Source: JAAXIE01 sp965263155 (GTDB lineage Bacteria > Chloroflexota > Dehalococcoidia > Lucifugimonadales > JAAXIE01). From it: a stretch of 64,000 nt of DNA. Shown one piece after another: positions 8,196 to 16,214 of the stretch (positions are counted from its first letter, which is position 1; every line of letters begins with the position of its first letter). The notes under the pieces were generated by a model, which saw only the letters and a program-made list of their open reading frames with translations, was not told the origin of the DNA and did no database searches. The stretch covers positions 372,001 through 436,000 of the forward strand of contig OZ253586.1 of the NCBI GenBank assembly GCA_965263155.1, in the 5' to 3' direction. The translations under genes and the position numbers were made by a program.

Positions 8196-9035
8196 CTAGC
8201 TGCCGGGATGCTGGTCAGGCGCCAAGCCACAGAACACCTCATAGTCGATCAGCTCAGTCACCGTCGGGTTGTCGCCGCACAGAGGGCAGTTGGGGTTCCG
8301 CCTCAGCTTCACCTCGCGGAACTTCATCGTCAGGGCATCTATCAGCAGCAGGCGGGATGTCAATGACTCCCCGATGCCAAGGATATACTTCAGCGCTTCG
8401 GTGGCCTGAATACTGCCGACTAGCCCAGTGAGGGCGCCCAGCACACCGGCCTCCGCACAATTGGGCACCATGCCCGGGGGAGGCGGCGATGGGAAAAGGC
8501 AGCGGTAGCAGCCGTGGCCTGGTATGAACACCGTGGCTTGGCCGTCGAAGATCAGGATGCTGCCATCCATCAGAGGCTTTCCCAAGAGGTAGCACGCGTC
8601 GTTGACCAGATAACGGGAGGCGAAGTTGTCGGCCCCGTTTATCACCAAGTCGTACTGACCGATGATTTCCATCGCGTTGTGCGACTCGAGGCGCGTCTCG
8701 TGCAGCACCACGTTCACATCGGGGTTGTAGCTGCGGATGGTCTCCAAGGCCGACTGGGCCTTGGGCTTGCCCACGTCGTCGTTCTGGTGAAGTATCTGGC
8801 GTTGCAGGTTGGAGATGTCCACATCATCGAAGTCCACGATACCGATAGTGCCCACCCCGGCAAGTCCCAGATATATGGCCGAGGGCGAGCCCAGTCCCCC
8901 AGCGCCCACGATGAGGGCCTTTGCCTGTAGCAACTTCCGCTGTCCGGCGCTGCCGACTTGCCCCATGATGATGTGCCTGCTGTACCGCTTCACCTGGTCC
9001 GGTGTCAGGGTCAGTGTTTGTGTAGTGGTGGTCAT
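8196..9035 (-). CDS. moeB: MoeB/ThiF-family sulfur-carrier adenylyltransferase
   Basis: An E1-like enzyme that adenylates the C-terminal Gly-Gly of a ubiquitin-fold sulfur carrier (MoaD, ThiS or CysO). The ATP-binding VGAGGLGSP motif, the SNLQRQILH arginine segment, the zinc pairs CYRC and CPLC, and the active-site cysteine in NCAEAGVLG are all visible. At 279 aa it lacks the C-terminal rhodanese domain of MoeZ-type proteins. The ATG at 9035 is supported by an AGGAGGAG site six bases upstream; the frame is open to 9065 but without support. Its position directly before cysM points to cysteine synthesis through a thiocarboxylate carrier rather than only molybdopterin. Confidence 0.9.
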   Translation of the reverse strand: MTTTTQTLTLTPDQVKRYSRHIIMGQVGSAGQRKLLQAKALIVGAGGLGSPSAIYLGLAGVGTIGIVDFDDVDISNLQRQILHQNDDVGKPKAQSALETIRSYNPDVNVVLHETRLESHNAMEIIGQYDLVINGADNFASRYLVNDACYLLGKPLMDGSILIFDGQATVFIPGHGCYRCLFPSPPPPGMVPNCAEAGVLGALTGLVGSIQATEALKYILGIGESLTSRLLLIDALTMKFREVKLRRNPNCPLCGDNPTVTELIDYEVFCGLAPDQHPGS

Positions 9036-9100
9036 CGAACTCCTCCTAGCCTTGCTCCTTGTCAATTCAGGGCCGCCTGTTTTCCGCCAGCCATTTCAGG

Positions 9101-9152
9101 GCAAAACAAAAACCTGCGCCTCTCGCGACCCCATTGTCAGCGGGCGCAGGTT
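9101..9152 (-). terminator. Strong hairpin plus T-tract in the moeB leader (possible attenuator)
   Basis: Between rrf2 and moeB the minus strand has a perfect 10-bp stem (AACCTGCGCC with GGCGCAGGTT, loop 22 nt) followed directly by TTTGTTTTG. It looks like an intrinsic terminator read towards moeB. A TTGACA (9256-9261) with TAAGGT 17 bp further on lies upstream of it, so either it ends the rrf2 transcript or it attenuates moeB-cysM transcription. No T-box or SAM-riboswitch motif was recognised in the leader. Confidence 0.6.
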
Positions 9153-9270
9153 CCAGAATTCTCCCGGATACCTAGCCCTATTTGTTGGGACAGGTGCAGG
9201 AGCCGTCTGCTTTGTAACTCATACGATAGAAAACCTTAGAATCAAACTTTGGGCATGTCAATACGGCGGG

Positions 9271-9723
9271 TCAGTACGGCGAAGCCTTCTGCGCCTGCTC
9301 GGTGGCCTGAACCCCAGTGTATTGCCTGTTGGCCAAGTCGCCCACTGTGGTGGTGCTGAGCACAGCATGCACCGCCTCCTCCACCGCTCGCCAGACCTCC
9401 ATCTGAGCGCAGTTGCTGGAAAGCTGACACTCGCTGGGCTCTGTGAAGCAGTCCAGCGGCGGGTTGGTGCCCTCCAGCGTGGCCATCACAGAGTCGAGGC
9501 CAATCTGCATTGGATCTCGCGCCAACACATGGCCTCCCTGAGGCCCGCGGCGGCTACGTATAAAGCCCGATTTATGCAGCGTGGTCAACAGTTGGTCGAG
9601 GTAGGCTTCTGGTATCCCCTGCTTGGAGGCGATCTCAGCAGTCTGGACCGGCCCGTCCCCGTGGCGGCGGGCCAACTCTACCAAGGCCCGCACACCGTAG
9701 TCGACCTTCATCGGAATTCTCAT
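9271..9723 (-). CDS. Rrf2-family transcriptional regulator
   Basis: A 150-aa winged-helix regulator of the Rrf2 family (relatives: IscR, CymR, NsrR). It starts MRIPMKVDYGVRALVELARR; the recognition helix region is IPEAYLDQLLTTLHKSGFI and the wing is RSRRGPQGGHVLA. Three cysteines, spaced C-x6-C-x5-C in the segment from DCF to SSNC, could hold an iron-sulfur cluster as in IscR. It sits upstream of moeB and cysM on the same strand, so it probably controls cysteine or Fe-S related sulfur supply, and probably itself. An extended -10 promoter and an A/T-rich repeat lie just upstream. Confidence 0.88.
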   Translation of the reverse strand: MRIPMKVDYGVRALVELARRHGDGPVQTAEIASKQGIPEAYLDQLLTTLHKSGFIRSRRGPQGGHVLARDPMQIGLDSVMATLEGTNPPLDCFTEPSECQLSSNCAQMEVWRAVEEAVHAVLSTTTVGDLANRQYTGVQATEQAQKASPY

Positions 9724-9753
9724 GTGAGTGTCGATTCCGTTGAAATTTTCGAA

Positions 9754-9784
9754 ATTATATCACCTCTACCGCCGCCCTATCAAG
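9754..9784 (-). promoter_or_regulatory. Promoter of the Rrf2 gene
   Basis: On the minus strand a TATAAT (9754-9759) preceded by TGA forms an extended -10. A TTGATA (9779-9784) lies 19 bp upstream. The GAAATT-ttc-GAAATT direct repeat just downstream (about 9742-9756) overlaps the expected start region and may be the operator for autoregulation. Confidence 0.45.
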
Positions 9785-9890
9785 ATTGTCTACTGAGCAA
9801 GTCGACTACTACCTTGGGCCACTCCACCACAGGCGTCAGGTTGACGGCGGCAAGGGCTTGGTCTAAAGTCCTCAAGCTAGGAGCCAACAT

Positions 9891-11888
9891 ATGAGTGTAG
9901 CAGTCGTCGGTGTCGACGTAGGTGGTACTTTCACTGATTTTGCCGTCCTCAGGGACGGTCGTCTCGAGGTCTACAAGCTGCCTTCGACACCCAGCGACCC
10001 CTCGCGGGGTATCCTTCAGGGCGTGAGCGACCTTTCCGTCGGCGAGGCCTCTTATGTCCATGGTTCTACCGTCGCTACCAATGCCCTTCTTGAGAGGCGC
10101 GGAGCACGCACCGCCTTGGTGACCACGCACGGTTTCGAGGACGTGCTGGAGATCGGGCGGCAGAATCGCCCCGACCTCTACGACTTGGGAATGGACCGTT
10201 CTCCGGCACTGGTGCCCGCGGAGCTACGCTTCGGCGTGTCCGAGAGGGTGGACCAAGCAGGAGCTGTGGTTGCTACGCCTCGCCCTGAGGAGTTGAGCAA
10301 GCTGGTGTCGACCTTGGACGACGCCCAAGTGGACGCCGTGGCCGTGGTGCTCCTCTTCTCATTTCTCAACCCTCTGCACGAAGAGTTGGTGGCCGAAGCG
10401 CTGGCTGGCTTAAAGTCCAACCCTTATGTCTCAGTGTCCAGCCAAGTGGTGCCTGAGTTTCGTGAATACGAGCGCACCTCCACAGTGGTGGTCAACTCAT
10501 ACGTAGGCCCCCTGATGTCACGCTACATAAGCCAATTGGAGACCGCTCTTGGCGCTGGGCTGCGCATCATGCAGTCCTCGGGAGGCAGCATCACCGTCCA
10601 GCTTGCCTCCAACCAGCCGGTGCGCACCATTCTCAGCGGTCCCGCTGGTGGCGTGGTGGGGGCCTTCCACTTAGCATCGCAAGCTGGCTACGACGACGTA
10701 ATCACCTTGGACATGGGCGGGACGTCTACCGATGTCTCCCTGTGCCCCGGCGTCATCAAGGAGACCACCTCCTCCAGCTTGGCGGGCTGCCCTATAAGCG
10801 TGCCCATGATTGAGATTCACAGCGTGGGGGCCGGAGGCGGCTCCATCTCTCGTCTGGACGAGGGAGGCGCCTTGGTGGTTGGCCCGCAGTCAGCAGGAGC
10901 CGACCCTGGGCCGGCATGCTACGGCGTTGGCGACCAAGTGACCGTCACAGACGCCAACCTCATCTTGGGGCGTCTGCCTCAAGACCAGCCCCTAGCGGGA
11001 AAGTTGCAATTGCACTATCAACGGGCCCACGACCTCTTATCAGCGTTGGGTGCGGGACTCGGTGGCGACGCTCGCGCCGCAGCCTTGGGCGTGGTGAGGG
11101 TGGTGAATGCCACCATGGAGCGCGCAATCCGCACCATCTCCTTGGAGCGGGGATACGACCCTCGCCGCTTCACGCTTGTGGCCTTTGGCGGGGCGGGTCC
11201 CGCCCATGCCTGTGAGTTGGCCCAGGAGTTGGGCATTCCGCGGGTGTTGGTGCCGCCCCATCCCGGCATACTATCCGCCTTGGGCGTGGGCATCGCCGAC
11301 ATCGTCCGCGATTATTCCCGAACCGTGATGATGCGCGGCTCTGACATGACCAAAGACCGTCTCGATGCCGGATTCGCTGTTCTGGAAGATGCGGCCACGG
11401 CCGAGATGGCCGATGAGGGCCTGCCTGTGGGGCGACTGGTGATGCGCCGTTTCCTTGACGTGCGCTACGTGGGACAGTCCTACGAACTGACGGTCAACTA
11501 CCCCACCCGCACCGCTGGGTTCGATCAAGCCGTAGCCCGCGCTTTTCACCGCGCTCACAACCAACGGTTCGGCTACTCCGATCCCTCGGAGCCGGTGGAG
11601 GTAGTGAACCTGCGCCTCAAGATGCTGATTCCCGTAGACAAGCCGGAACAAGCCGTGGGCCAGCGCGAGGGAAGCGACTCCAGTGCAGCCCGGGTTGCGG
11701 AAACCGAGGTTGTCTTCCAGCAAGGGGCGTTGCCCACCAACCTGTATCAGCGCGACCAGCTACGCCACGGCAACGTCATACAGGGCCCGGCTGTGGTGTT
11801 GCAGATGGACTCCACCACCTCCATCCCTCCCGGCTGGACAGCCCAAGTGGACGGCTACGGGAACCTCATCGTCGAACCAACAGGATGA
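9891..11888 (+). CDS. hyuA: Hydantoinase/5-oxoprolinase subunit A
   Basis: The ATP-dependent A subunit of the N-methylhydantoinase/5-oxoprolinase/acetone carboxylase-related family. The N-terminal actin-like ATPase signature VGVDVGGTFTDFAVL is at residues 6-20, and the second phosphate-binding region is DMGGTSTDVSL. GGAGPAHACELA lies in the C-terminal half. At 665 aa the length is normal. An AGGAG site precedes the ATG. The B subunit is encoded 666 bp downstream on the same strand, an unusually long gap filled by repeats. The family opens cyclic amides such as hydantoins or 5-oxoproline using ATP; the actual substrate cannot be told. Confidence 0.93.
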   Translation: MSVAVVGVDVGGTFTDFAVLRDGRLEVYKLPSTPSDPSRGILQGVSDLSVGEASYVHGSTVATNALLERRGARTALVTTHGFEDVLEIGRQNRPDLYDLGMDRSPALVPAELRFGVSERVDQAGAVVATPRPEELSKLVSTLDDAQVDAVAVVLLFSFLNPLHEELVAEALAGLKSNPYVSVSSQVVPEFREYERTSTVVVNSYVGPLMSRYISQLETALGAGLRIMQSSGGSITVQLASNQPVRTILSGPAGGVVGAFHLASQAGYDDVITLDMGGTSTDVSLCPGVIKETTSSSLAGCPISVPMIEIHSVGAGGGSISRLDEGGALVVGPQSAGADPGPACYGVGDQVTVTDANLILGRLPQDQPLAGKLQLHYQRAHDLLSALGAGLGGDARAAALGVVRVVNATMERAIRTISLERGYDPRRFTLVAFGGAGPAHACELAQELGIPRVLVPPHPGILSALGVGIADIVRDYSRTVMMRGSDMTKDRLDAGFAVLEDAATAEMADEGLPVGRLVMRRFLDVRYVGQSYELTVNYPTRTAGFDQAVARAFHRAHNQRFGYSDPSEPVEVVNLRLKMLIPVDKPEQAVGQREGSDSSAARVAETEVVFQQGALPTNLYQRDQLRHGNVIQGPAVVLQMDSTTSIPPGWTAQVDGYGNLIVEPTG

Positions 11889-11956
11889 CCGCCTCCGACA
11901 GCCGCTTCGTCACTCCTGTGCAATAGCCGCCTGCACCCAGACATCGTCCGCCCCTC

Positions 11957-11984
11957 GTCATTCCCGCGTAAGTGGGAATCCACG
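11957..11984. repeat. dRS3-like short inverted repeat
   Basis: ATTCCC-N8-GGGAAT within a longer context of GTCATTCCCG and GGGAATCCACGG. The same pattern, called dRS3 in Neisseria, occurs as scattered intergenic repeats in many bacteria. A decayed copy lies at 14181-14220. Confidence 0.6.
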
Positions 11985-12060
11985 GCCCGGACCGCCCGGG
12001 GCAAGGGGTTCTACAAACGTCTCCCATACAAGCGATGGTCTCGCCACTGACACCCGCCCG

Positions 12061-12147
12061 TTGACACCGACTGCCCCTCCCCGCTAACCTCAAGCAAGGC
12101 AGGGGACTGGCTCCTCAGGGGTGCCCCTGCCTTGCTTGTTCTTTCGG
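12061..12147 (+). ncRNA. Minimal transcription unit: promoter plus hairpin, copy 1
   Basis: TTGACA (12061-12066) and TAACCT (12085-12090) have an 18-bp spacer. Directly after comes a 12-bp perfect stem GCAAGGCAGGGG (12094-12105) with CCCCTGCCTTGC (12124-12135), then the T-rich tail TTGTTCTTT. The loop region keeps ACTG and CTCAGGG, shared with the second copy at 49536-49622. A transcript would be only about 50 nt. It may encode a small structured RNA, or be a terminator for hyuA with a chance promoter; the conservation of both boxes and their exact spacing in the second copy favours a real unit. Confidence 0.5.
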
Positions 12148-12189
12148 AAAGACCGCAATGCAGCGAAATTGCGACACAGTGTCCAAAGC

Positions 12190-12460
12190 TGACTCAGATA
12201 CAACCATGCGGTAAATGCGACACGTTTCACATACAACAATTTCGCGTCAGCTACGAGCGGTGCCGCAATCCAGCTACTCCCAAGGCGCAAGTGGCATCGT
12301 AGCCCAGCTACGAATCGCCCCCGTTTGCCGCCGCTGGGAGCACCGCGGGTCATAGTGTGCCATAGCTATCTCAGCTACGACGATGTCACAAATGTCACAC
12401 CATCCAGCAACAAAAACATAATGGCAGCTATAGGCAGTGTGCCATCCCAGCTACGAAGCA
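12190..12460. repeat. Array of degenerate CAGCTAC motifs, copy 1
   Basis: Behind the hairpin lies non-coding DNA with repeated CAGATACAA/CAGCTACGA-like motifs (near 12195, 12249, 12271, 12305, 12372, 12449) spaced irregularly by about 20-75 bp and separated by GCGGTGCCGC-like or ATGCGAC-like segments. A homologous array in the same orientation follows the second hairpin copy at 49.7-49.96 kb. No protein reading of it is convincing. The rest of the hyuA-hyuB gap holds nothing else I recognise. Confidence 0.5.
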
Positions 12461-12554
12461 GCCCCAATATATCCTGTCCCTTGTGCTACCATTGGCCACG
12501 CAGAACAGAGACGCCAGCACTGACTAACCCCGCCCAAAATCCCGGAGGTGCTCC

Positions 12555-14150
12555 TTGGTAGACCCCATAAGCTTGGAAGTGTTCAAGAACCTGTTCGTAT
12601 CCGTCTCCGAGGAGATGGGGGTTGCCCTGCAGCGCACGGCCTACTCCCCCAACATGAAGGAGCGGCTGGACTTCTCTTGCGCTATATTCGACCCCGATGG
12701 TGCCATGGTGGCCCAAGCGGCCCACATCCCGGTGCACTTGGGCGCAATGCCTTTCTCCGTGGCCGCCGCCATAAATCATGTCAGCCCGCTCGGGCAGGGC
12801 GACATTGTCATCCTGAACGACCCCTACTTGGGCGGCACTCATCTGCCTGACATCACCATGGTCGGACCAGTCTTCATCGGCAGTGGTGCCAACCGACAGT
12901 TAGCGGGCTTCGTCTCCAACCGGGGCCATCATGCTGACGTTGGAGGTATGACCCCCGGCTCGCTCCCACTTTCCACTGAGCTATACCAGGAAGGCACCAT
13001 CATCCCTCCCCTGAAGCTAGCCCGCCGGGGCAGGTTGAACGCTGAAGTGGTGCAACTCATCTGCCGGAACTCCCGTACCCCTGATGAGCGCAAGGGCGAC
13101 TTGGCAGCCCAAGTGGCCTCGATACGCGTGGGAGAGCGCAGGTTGGCCGAAATTGCCGAACGGTACGGCATGGAGACCACGCGGGAGCACATGGACGCCA
13201 TCCTTGACTACTCCGAGAGGCGCACCCGCGCCGCCATCAGCCGAATACCCGATGGCAGCTATCACTTCCTCGACTACATGGACGACGACGGCCAAGTGGA
13301 GCAACTGGTCCCGATCGCGGTGACCATCACCGTTGACGGCGACCATCTCACCGCAGACTTTGAGGGCACTTCGCCCCAGCGTCCCGGTTGTATCAACGCT
13401 CCTTACGCCGTCACCACCTCCGCAGTGCTGTACTCCGTGCGCTGCATCACCGGCGGCGATGTGCCCCCCAACCAAGGTTGTCTGCGTCCTGTCACCATCA
13501 TCACGCCCGAAGGCTCGCTGGTGAATCCCCAGCCACAGCGGGGAGTGGCTGGGGGCAACGTTGAGACCTCCCAGCGCATTACCGACGTGCTGCTTGGCGC
13601 GTTGGCGCAAGCCCTGCCCGACGTTATACCCGCCGCCAGCCAAGGCACGATGAACAACCTCCTCATCGGCGGACATGACCCGGTGCGCAACAAAGCTTTC
13701 GTTTACTACGAGACCATCGCGGGAGGCATGGGCGCACGCCCTGACAAAGACGGCGTATCTGGCATCCACACGCACATGACCAACACCATGAACACCCCCG
13801 TCGAGGCCTTGGAGTTCGCTTTCCCCCTGCGGCTGCAGGAGTACTCTATCCGGCGAGACACCGGCGGTGCTGGCCTGCACCGTGGCGGCGACGGTGTGAA
13901 GCGGGACGTAGAGTTCCTAAGCCCTGCCCGCGTCACTATCCTCTCGGAGCGCCGTAAGCGCGCACCGTATGGCCTGCAAGGGGGCCATCCCGGCCACCAC
14001 GGCGAGAACGTGCTACTGCGCAGCGGCTACGAAGAGGTGCGCCTATCGGGCAAGGAGACTCTGGACGTGCTGGCAGGCGACGTTCTCAGCATACGCACCC
14101 CCGGCGGTGGCGGCTGGGGCGCACCGACGGACGGGTCCCCAGCCGACTAA
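12555..14150 (+). CDS. hyuB: Hydantoinase/5-oxoprolinase subunit B
   Basis: The B subunit of the hydantoinase/5-oxoprolinase family, partner of the hyuA product. It begins DPISLEVFKNLFVSVSEEMG, followed by AYSPNMKERLDFSCAIFD and the metal-binding region GDIVILNDPYLGGTHLPDIT. The C-terminus carries the glycine-rich TPGGGGWGAP seen in the family. 531 aa is a normal length. The start is TTG, fixed by a GGAGGT site (12542-12547) seven bases upstream. A separate promoter within the repeat-filled gap is possible. Confidence 0.93.
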   Translation: MVDPISLEVFKNLFVSVSEEMGVALQRTAYSPNMKERLDFSCAIFDPDGAMVAQAAHIPVHLGAMPFSVAAAINHVSPLGQGDIVILNDPYLGGTHLPDITMVGPVFIGSGANRQLAGFVSNRGHHADVGGMTPGSLPLSTELYQEGTIIPPLKLARRGRLNAEVVQLICRNSRTPDERKGDLAAQVASIRVGERRLAEIAERYGMETTREHMDAILDYSERRTRAAISRIPDGSYHFLDYMDDDGQVEQLVPIAVTITVDGDHLTADFEGTSPQRPGCINAPYAVTTSAVLYSVRCITGGDVPPNQGCLRPVTIITPEGSLVNPQPQRGVAGGNVETSQRITDVLLGALAQALPDVIPAASQGTMNNLLIGGHDPVRNKAFVYYETIAGGMGARPDKDGVSGIHTHMTNTMNTPVEALEFAFPLRLQEYSIRRDTGGAGLHRGGDGVKRDVEFLSPARVTILSERRKRAPYGLQGGHPGHHGENVLLRSGYEEVRLSGKETLDVLAGDVLSIRTPGGGGWGAPTDGSPAD

Positions 14151-14180
14151 ACAGCCCATCCTGTCCGTCCGTCACCCTCG

Positions 14181-14220
14181 GTGCCATTCCTAGATTCTGG
14201 CAAGGCGAGAATCCAGGGCG
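14181..14220. repeat. Decayed dRS3-like repeat
   Basis: GTGCCATTCCTAG and GAGAATCCAGGGCGG flank a short centre. It resembles a mutated copy of the 11957-11984 element, lying between the convergent hyuB and pheA genes. Confidence 0.4.
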
Positions 14221-14318
14221 GTCCGGGCAATGGAGGCCTCGGTCGTGGAGCGGCCCTTGGATACTGGCTTCCGTCGGTATGATTACGGCTAGGCTACGTT
14301 AGGTGGGCAAGAAGGCCC

Positions 14319-15146
14319 TTACTCCCTCCACCTTGGGTAGGAGCCGAAGATGCGGAGCATTAAGGTGTGGGCGCGCACGGCTTCGATGGCTTCCCGGACT
14401 ACCTGGTTCTCTCGGTGGCCCTCGCAGTCCACGAGGAAGATGTACTCGCCTAGGGCGTTCTTGGCGGGGCGCGATTCGATCTTAGCTAGGTTGACGTTGC
14501 GCTCAGCGAACTCCCTCAAAGCTTCGTACAGAAGCCCTGCCTTGTCGTCGGCGAAGGAAAAGCAGATGGATGTCTTGTCGTCGCCCGTAGGCGGGCTGTC
14601 CTGTTTGTTAAGCACGACAAACCGGGTGACATTGTGTTCGCTGTCCTGGATGCCTTTGGCCAGCACCTCCAGACCTCTTAGCTGGGCGTTGCGCCAAGGC
14701 GCGATGGCGGCTGCGCCGGCAGGGCCCTCAACCACCGAGTCTGCGGCAGTCGCGTTGCTCAGAGAGGACTCCAGCCGGGCTCTCGGGAAGCACCTCTCGA
14801 GGAAGCCGCGGCACTGGCCCAAGGACTGGGGGTGGGAGTAGACCACGTCGATGTCTGCGGTGCGGGTGCCCGGTCTGACCAGCAGGCAGTGCTCGATAGG
14901 GAGCACCAACTCCCTGTTGATGAACAGCTTCTCCTCGTGAATCAGCAGGTCGAGGGTTGCTGTGACCGATCCCTCTAGGTTGTTCTCGATGGGCACGATA
15001 CCCTCTTGAGCCATGCCTGAGGAAACGGCAAGGGCCACGGCGGCCACAGTGGGGAAGGACTCCAACTCGCCTTGTGAGTCGTAGAGGATGGCAGCTTCTT
15101 CAGTGAAGGTGCCCCTTGGCCCCAAGTACGCGATACGTTTGGGCAT
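14319..15146 (-). CDS. pheA: Prephenate dehydratase
   Basis: Converts prephenate to phenylpyruvate in phenylalanine synthesis. The 275-aa protein has the catalytic periplasmic-binding-like fold (about 1-180) starting IAYLGPRGTFTEEAA, with the VPIENNLEGSV motif and the essential threonine in NVTRF (T174). A C-terminal ACT domain (about 190-272) with ESRPAKNALGEYIF provides phenylalanine feedback inhibition; the ESRP motif at 224-227 is the usual effector site. There is no chorismate mutase domain. Its ATG shares one base with the stop of the upstream TrkA-type gene, so it is translated from the potassium-uptake transcript, an unexpected pairing. Confidence 0.95.
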   Translation of the reverse strand: MPKRIAYLGPRGTFTEEAAILYDSQGELESFPTVAAVALAVSSGMAQEGIVPIENNLEGSVTATLDLLIHEEKLFINRELVLPIEHCLLVRPGTRTADIDVVYSHPQSLGQCRGFLERCFPRARLESSLSNATAADSVVEGPAGAAAIAPWRNAQLRGLEVLAKGIQDSEHNVTRFVVLNKQDSPPTGDDKTSICFSFADDKAGLLYEALREFAERNVNLAKIESRPAKNALGEYIFLVDCEGHRENQVVREAIEAVRAHTLMLRIFGSYPRWRE

Positions 15147-15805
15147 CAGGCCATGCTCGTGAGGATGTCGTGTAATATCGGCTCCTCGTAGGTGGTGGTT
15201 ACGGCAATCACTTCGTCATTAGCGGTGAGGATGAGAGAATCGGAGGGCAGGTAGGGACCGTCTTGCTTCACCAGCAGGATGATGAAGCTGTTGGGTGGCA
15301 GCTCCAGGTCGTCCGGCGATTTGCCCACGGCTCCCGAGTCTTCAGGGAGCGTGATGCTGACCATCCGCACCTCCGCCGAGCGCAGATTCATCAAGTGCTG
15401 CAGGGTGCGGCCGGGCAACTCCTCCTCAATGGTGCTAAGTATGTGGTGGGTGCCGTTGACCACGACGTCGACACCCAGAACCTTGAACAAGGGGTCGTTT
15501 TCCGGCTCGCGCACCACTGCGATGGTCCTAGGGCTGCCGGGGCCGCTCTTGGCCATCTGGCAGGCCGCTAGGTTGTCCTCGTCGCTGGCAGTTGTTACCA
15601 GTACGTCAGCGCGATTTATGCCTGCCGTTTTCAGCACCTGCACATCGGTGGCGTCGCCGTGCAGGACAACGCTGCCCAGCTCTTGCCGGACGAGATCGCA
15701 ACGGGACTGGTCTTTCTCAATTACCAGCACCTCATGGCCAATGGCCAGCAGTGCTCGAGAGAGATGGTAGCCCACATGCCCGTAGCCCACGATGACCACG
15801 TACAA
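15146..15805 (-). CDS. TrkA-type K+ channel regulatory (RCK) protein
   Basis: A 219-aa protein with an N-terminal Rossmann TrkA_N/RCK domain (VIVGYGHVGYHLSRALL, then an acidic EKD at the end of strand 2) and a C-terminal TrkA_C domain from about residue 135. Such proteins bind NAD(H) or ATP and gate TrkH/KtrB potassium channels at the inner membrane face. It is the middle of three TrkA-like genes between a TrkH gene and pheA, and overlaps pheA by one base. Confidence 0.88.
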   Translation of the reverse strand: MYVVIVGYGHVGYHLSRALLAIGHEVLVIEKDQSRCDLVRQELGSVVLHGDATDVQVLKTAGINRADVLVTTASDEDNLAACQMAKSGPGSPRTIAVVREPENDPLFKVLGVDVVVNGTHHILSTIEEELPGRTLQHLMNLRSAEVRMVSITLPEDSGAVGKSPDDLELPPNSFIILLVKQDGPYLPSDSLILTANDEVIAVTTTYEEPILHDILTSMA

Positions 15806-15812
15806 TGCGAGG

Positions 15813-16211
15813 CTACCCTTCCAGCCCCGATGTGATGCCGTCCACCAAAGCCATGGTGGGACTGATGACGGTCAGGCCTAGGCCCTCGTAGACCTTCTGG
15901 CGATGGGGGTCGCGTATGGAGCAGAACACCTTGGGGATATGGAAGATGCGTTGCGCCACTTGGGCGGCCATGCCGTTGCGGCTGTCGCTATCGGTAAGGG
16001 CCAAAAAGACGTCAGCATTGCTGAGACCTGCTTGGCGCAGATTGTCCAGCATTGGCTCTCGGTACAGCATGCCTTCCACGTTGTCCACTCTCGAAAGCTC
16101 TTCTACCAAGTCGGGGTCGCTATCGATGGCCACGACATGATGCCCTTTTTTCGCCAACATCGGCGTCAGGTGCAGCCCTGCGCCTTGGCACCCCAGTACT
16201 AGGATGCGCAT
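15813..16211 (-). CDS. Single TrkA-N domain protein
   Basis: A 132-aa protein that is only a nucleotide-binding TrkA_N domain: ILVLGCQGAGLHLTPMLAKKG with the second-strand acidic VVAIDSDPD. It has no TrkA_C domain. It lies seven bases before the following two-domain TrkA gene, so the two may form one hetero-oligomeric regulator or descend from a split TrkA with two RCK halves as in E. coli. The glycine motif is altered (GCQGAG instead of GxGxxG), so nucleotide binding may differ. Confidence 0.83.
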   Translation of the reverse strand: MRILVLGCQGAGLHLTPMLAKKGHHVVAIDSDPDLVEELSRVDNVEGMLYREPMLDNLRQAGLSNADVFLALTDSDSRNGMAAQVAQRIFHIPKVFCSIRDPHRQKVYEGLGLTVISPTMALVDGITSGLEG

Positions 16212-16214
16212 CCC

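Noticed and set aside
7113..8366. A 417-aa plus-strand frame opposite cysM and moeB
   Set aside because: It has no recognisable domain, while both minus-strand genes have complete catalytic motifs; it is a shadow frame.
9101..9260. A T-box or SAM riboswitch in the moeB leader
   Set aside because: No T-box antiterminator consensus or SAM-I core was seen; only a simple terminator-like hairpin is supported.
12090..12353. An 87-aa minus-strand frame across the hairpin and array at 12.1-12.35 kb
   Set aside because: The homologous array at 49.7 kb has stops in the matching frame, so the region is better explained as non-coding repeat.
12190..12460. CRISPR array as an explanation for the CAGCTAC repeats
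   Set aside because: The motif is short (7-9 bases), degenerate and irregularly spaced; there are no constant repeats of 24-37 bp and no cas genes in the window.
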